A DNA stretch of 64,000 nucleotides, taken from positions 248,001-312,000 of the forward strand of contig WBMV01002670.1 of assembly GCA_013396655.1 (NCBI GenBank), written 5' to 3'. Below the pieces are notes generated by a model. The model did no database searches, was not told the DNA's origin, and saw nothing but the letters and a program-made list of their open reading frames with translations. The translations under genes were made by a program, and so were the position numbers. The DNA is from Campylorhamphus procurvoides. Taxonomy: Eukaryota; Chordata; Aves; Passeriformes; Dendrocolaptidae. Position 1 is the stretch's first letter. Each line of letters opens with the position of its first letter. Below are positions 54,000 through 64,000 of the stretch, piece after piece.

Positions 54000-56900
54000 T
54001 GTCATCCTGGGAGTCTACTGTACACCCCCCTGCCAGGACAATGACTAAGGAACTAAGGGACATTTTCAAGTCAACATGCCCAAATGTCCTTATGGAGGAC
54101 TTCAACTTGCCAGAAATCAATTGAGAGCATCACACAGCTGGTACAACCCAGGCCAGAAGATTCCTAAAAAACCTGGATGACAACTTTATGGAACAGGTCC
54201 TACTAAGGGAGTTGACACAGAAAGATCCTTCCTTGAGCTGCTGCTTATCAACAGAGTGGATCTCATGAGCAAAGTGGACAGTGCTGGCCATCTTGTCCAG
54301 AGTGACCATGAAGTGATTGAATTTAAAATCTCTGATCTTCGTAGGAAAAGTGCCAGCACAATCTTAACTCTGGCCATGAAGAGAGCAGACTTCAGGCTGC
54401 TCAGCAAATTAATAAGTAAGGTCCCCATGGAAAATGTTTTTGCAGGTGCTGGGGTCCATCAGTGCTGGTCAGTTTTTAAACATCACCCCCTACAGGCATA
54501 GGAGCAGCAATTCCCAAATGTTGGAATTCAAGCAGGCAAGACAGGAGAGAACGGCTTGACTGAGCAGGAATCTTCTCTTGGAAATAAGGCAAAAAAGGAA
54601 GGTGCATACCCAGTGGAAGCAAGGTCAAGTGACATAAGAAGAATACACAGATTCTCCATGCCACTGTAGGGAGAAAATTCATGCAGCCAAAGCTCAACTG
54701 GAGTTGAACCTGCCAGAAATGTGGGGAACAATAAAAAGAGTTTTTTCAAATAAATAAATGACAATGGGCAGTATAGAAATATCATTGGCCTGCTACAGGA
54801 GGAGGATGGACACCTCATAAACAGGGACAGAGACAAGGCAGAGGGGTTTAATGCCTTCTTTGCCTCTGTCTTCAACACGGATGATGGACCAAGGGAGGCC
54901 CAGTGCCGTGAGCTGGAGGACCATGACTGTGAGAATGATCCACTCCCAGTCAACCCTGAAACCATGTGGGATCTGTTGCTCCAGCTGGAGCCTGACAAAT
55001 CAACAGAACCTGATGGGATTCATCCAAGAATCCTCAAAGAGCTGCTGATGTCATTGAAAACCTCTAGGGATTGTTTTTGAGTTGTCTTGGGAATCTGGAG
55101 AGGTCCCAGCTGACTGGAAGCTGGCAAACATTGTCCTGATTTTTAAGAAGGGCAAGAAGGAGGACCCTGGAAACTACAGGCCTGTCAGTCTCACTTGAGT
55201 GCCTGGGAAATTTATGAAGATGATTATTCTGGAAGATACTGAAAAACACTTGAAAGACAACAGTCATTGGTCATGGCCAGCACAGCTTCATGAGAGGAAA
55301 TTCCTGCTTGTCAAACCTGATCTCCTTCTACGACAAGGTAACCCAGCCAGTGATCATGGCAAGCCAGTTGATGTAATCTTTTTGGATTTCAGTAAGACTT
55401 TTGATACTGTCTCTCACAGTATCCTTCTGGACAAAATCTCCAGCACACAGCTGGACAAGCACATCACACAGTGTGTGAACAACTGGCTCACAGGTCAAGC
55501 ACAGAGGGTTAACAGTGAATGGGGTAACACCAGGCTGGTGACCTGTCACTNGCCCAGTGCCGTGAGCTGGAGGACCATGACTGTGAGAATGATCCACTCC
55601 CAGTCAACCCTGAAACCATGTGGGATCTGTTGCTCCAGCTGGAGCCTGACAAATCAACAGAACCTGATGGGATTCATCCAAGAATCCTCAAAGAGCTGCT
55701 GATGTCATTGAAAACCTCTAGGGATTGTTTTTGAGTTGTCTTGGGAATCTGGAGAGGTCCCAGCTGACTGGAAGCTGGCAAACATTGTCCTGATTTTTAA
55801 GAAGGGCAAGAAGGAGGACCCTGGAAACTACAGGCCTGTCAGTCTCACTTGAGTGCCTGGGAAATTTATGAAGATGATTATTCTGGAAGATACTGAAAAA
55901 CACTTGAAAGACAACAGTCATTGGTCATGGCCAGCACAGCTTCATGAGAGGAAATTCCTGCTTGTCAAACCTGATCTCCTTCTACGACAAGGTAACCCAG
56001 CCAGTGATCATGGCAAGCCAGTTGATGTAATCTTTTTGGATTTCAGTAAGACTTTTGATACTGTCTCTCACAGTATCCTTCTGGACAAAATCTCCAGCAC
56101 ACAGCTGGACAAGCACATCACACAGTGTGTGAACAACTGGCTCACAGGTCAAGCACAGAGGGTTAACAGTGAATGGGGTAACACCAGGCTGGTGACCTGT
56201 CACTAGTGGGGTTCCACAGGGGTCTGTCTTAGGCCCTGTGCTCTTCAACATCTTCATAAATGATTTGGACACCGGACTGGAAGGGATACTAAGCAAGTTT
56301 GCAGATGACACAAAACTCAGAGGAGCTGTTTACTCCCTTGAAGGCAGGGAGCCCCTGCAGGGAGACCTCAACATATTAGAGGACTGGGCAATCACCAACC
56401 ATATGAAATTCAACAAGGGAAAGTGCCGGATTCTGCACCTGGGATGGGATAACACTGGCTGTTCATACAGAGTGGGGTCTGAGATGCTGGAAAGCAGAGC
56501 CATGGAAAGGGAAGTGGGAGTCCTGGTTGATGACAAGTTGAATGTAAGTCAGCAGTGCCCTGGCAGCCAGGAGGGCCAACCGTGTCCTGGGGGGGCATCA
56601 GGCACAGCATCACCAGCTGGTCGAGGGAGGGGATTGTCCCACTCTGCTCTCACTGGGGTGGCCTCACCTTGAATATTGTGTGCAGACAGATCTTAAGCTA
56701 CTAGGAAGCATCCAAAATAGGACAACAAAGATGGTGAAGGGCCTTGATGGAAGCCGTATGAAGAGTGGCTGAAGTCACTTGGTCTCTTCCACCTGGAGGA
56801 GACTGAGGGAAGATGTCATCACAGTCTACAACTTTCTTGTGAGAGGGAGAGGAGGGGCTGGCACTGATTCTCTGTAGTGGTCCAGGACAGAACCTGAGGG

Positions 56901-57145
56901 AATGGCCTGAAGTTGTGTCAGGGGAGGTTTAGGTTGGATATCAGAAAGAGGTTCTTCACCTAGAGGGTGGATGGGCACCAGAACAGGTTCCCCAGAGAAG
57001 TGGTCAGAGCACCAAGCCTGACAGGGTTCAGGAAGAGTTTGGACAATACCCTCAGGCACACAGTGCAACTCCTGGGGACAGTCCTGTGCAAGGCCAGGAG
57101 TTGGACTCAGTGATCTTTGTGGCGCTCTTCCAACTTGGCATATTC
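54000..57145 (+). mobile_element. CR1 LINE retrotransposon copy, 5'-truncated and inactive
   Basis: Reading along the plus strand, the order matches CR1 ORF2 and its 3' UTR. It starts with the C-terminal half of the endonuclease (degenerate EDFNLPEI near 54097 in place of the catalytic GDFN, and SDHEVIEFKI near 54301 with the catalytic SDH). Reverse transcriptase follows: [17 protein letters not shown], then GVPQGSVLGPVLFNIFINDL (from about 56212), then KFADDTKL (catalytic FADD, about 56298). The CR1 tail ends in CATATTCTG near 57140. An in-frame TGA after PVSLT and further shifts make it dead. Full CR1 is about 4.5 kb, so the 5' third is missing. It contains an exact 653-bp duplication around an N at 55551. 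Confidence 0.93.
54898..56204 (+). repeat. Exact 653-bp tandem duplication around a single N (assembly artefact likely)
   Basis: Bases 54898-55550 and 55552-56204 read the same (offset 654), beginning GCCCAGTGCCGTGAGC and ending GGTGACCTGTCACT. They are separated only by the N at 55551, and the CR1 sequence continues normally after 56204. Removing one copy restores one ordinary CR1. The pattern fits two contig ends that overlap but were joined with a one-base gap instead of being merged. Confidence 0.9.
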
Positions 57146-57674
57146 TGTTCACACATTTCAGGACACTCCCAGGCTTTACTGATGACAAATCATGGGCCAC
57201 AGTGCCCCTGAATGAAACCATCTTTCACTGGATCCATGGGGGGAACTCCAGTAGGGTGTTGCAGCTCCCTGGGAACGGGCACAAATGAGATATGCATGGA
57301 CATCCCATAGCACAGGAACAGGGTGCTGCAGGAGCTGATCCCTGCACAAACACCAGCTGGATCAGGACACACCTGCCCTCAGCCCTTATCTTTAGATAAG
57401 GAACCTCACCAGGAGGAAAGGTTCATAGGGCGTGTCACTGCACACCCCAGGTAATCACTTCCTCAGTTTTATATTGATTTCAGCTTTCACATTAATCTTT
57501 ATGAGTTGAGTGTGCAGAGAAAAAGCTGCAGCCTTGTTTTCCAGATATGGGAGGAGCCAGAGCACCAGTGACATTCCACATCTTCCCCTTCCCTGTCCAG
57601 TGACCAGTCACAGTTAAACCAGACGGGCAAGAAGCAGCTGCAGTGGCACAACCCAGACAGCGTGAAGGATCACG
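57146..57674 (+). promoter_or_regulatory. AKR1B10: AKR1B upstream region and probable promoter
   Basis: This 0.53 kb lies between the CR1 tail and the AKR1B start codon and must hold the 5' UTR and probably the core promoter. It is not a CpG island. A palindrome of two GATA sites (CCTTATC, TTTA, GATAAGG; 57384-57401) lies about 275 bp before the ATG. A TATA-like TTTATATTG is near 57467. None of these has been shown to be used. Confidence 0.45.
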
Positions 57675-63692
<6,018 letters not shown>

Positions 63693-64000
63693 AGATGATT
63701 TTAACATGGCCTTCACTAGACCTCTGGTGTCTCACGTACCTCTGATCTAACTTTGGGCTATTTATCTAGTTTTCTTATTGCATCTGTCCTGGTGCTGCCA
63801 ATGGAGACACAGGATGTTTAGCCCATGAAATCTGGGATTTTTGGAAGAAGAAAAAAATATTTTCTACAGCAAAAAATGTGGGATCTAATAATCTGTTGCT
63901 TATTAAAAGAAAGTATTCCTACTGAAGAGCCAAAGCAGAGGTGCTAAGCAGAAAACAGGAAGAGCTTGTATCCCCATTCAGTGATCGCCTTCAGTCTCGC
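63693..64000 (+). other. AKR1B10: AKR1B 3' UTR (partial view)
   Basis: This is the sequence after the TGA up to the window edge. An ATTAAA at 63902-63907 is the only poly(A)-signal-like hexamer I see; a later AATAAA beyond the window cannot be excluded. Confidence 0.6.

Noticed and set aside
55199..55702. 167-codon plus-strand open frame
   Set aside because: It runs across the N at 55551 and joins two copies of the same CR1 block, so it is a product of the assembly duplication.
54898..56204. A real recent tandem duplication within CR1
   Set aside because: The copies appear identical and meet exactly at an N; an assembly error is far simpler.
56238..56672. 144-codon plus-strand frame with FADDTKL
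   Set aside because: It is the reverse transcriptase remnant of the CR1 copy, not a host gene.

Overview
The window is nuclear DNA of a bird. It shows vertebrate spliced genes with GT-AG introns, a promoter CpG island, several CR1 retrotransposon copies (one ending in the CR1 tail ATTCTATG), and two solo retroviral LTRs of types I associate with bird genomes. A songbird is my best guess, but that rests on the LTR flavour only. No bacterial features (operons, CRISPR, tRNA or rRNA genes, plasmid functions) were seen.

Two protein-coding genes can be supported, arranged head to head. BPGM (bisphosphoglycerate mutase, 259 aa) lies on the minus strand. Its coding exons are 41621-41021 and 33890-33712, its CpG-island promoter is at about 44560-45440, and its best poly(A) signal is near 30806. 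An aldo-keto reductase of the AKR1B family (315 aa) lies on the plus strand in ten exons, 57675-63692. All active-site residues that I can check are intact in both. Human 7q33 has AKR1B1, AKR1B10, AKR1B15, BPGM and CALD1 together, so this is the conserved BPGM/AKR1B neighbourhood. CALD1 would be expected off the left edge, but I found none of its exons here.

Layout: 1-30.8 kb has no recognisable gene and holds a CR1 3' fragment, a compound GATA-type microsatellite, a solo LTR (13.46-14.12 kb), a hairpin cluster near 16.0 kb and a CR1 copy (23.1-23.6 kb). 30.8-45.4 kb is BPGM with two CR1 fragments and a second solo LTR in its introns. 45.4-54.0 kb is intergenic and shows nothing I can name. 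54.0-57.15 kb is a long dead CR1 copy that carries a 653-bp exact duplication around a single N, almost certainly an assembly error. 57.15-64 kb is the AKR1B gene up to its 3' UTR.

The two genes are not an operon and share no obvious control. BPGM makes 2,3-bisphosphoglycerate in red cells. The AKR1B enzyme reduces aldehydes with NADPH. I found no undescribed biological system. The most useful observations are the assembly artefact, the divergent gene order, and the mixed AKR1B1/AKR1B10 character of the reductase.
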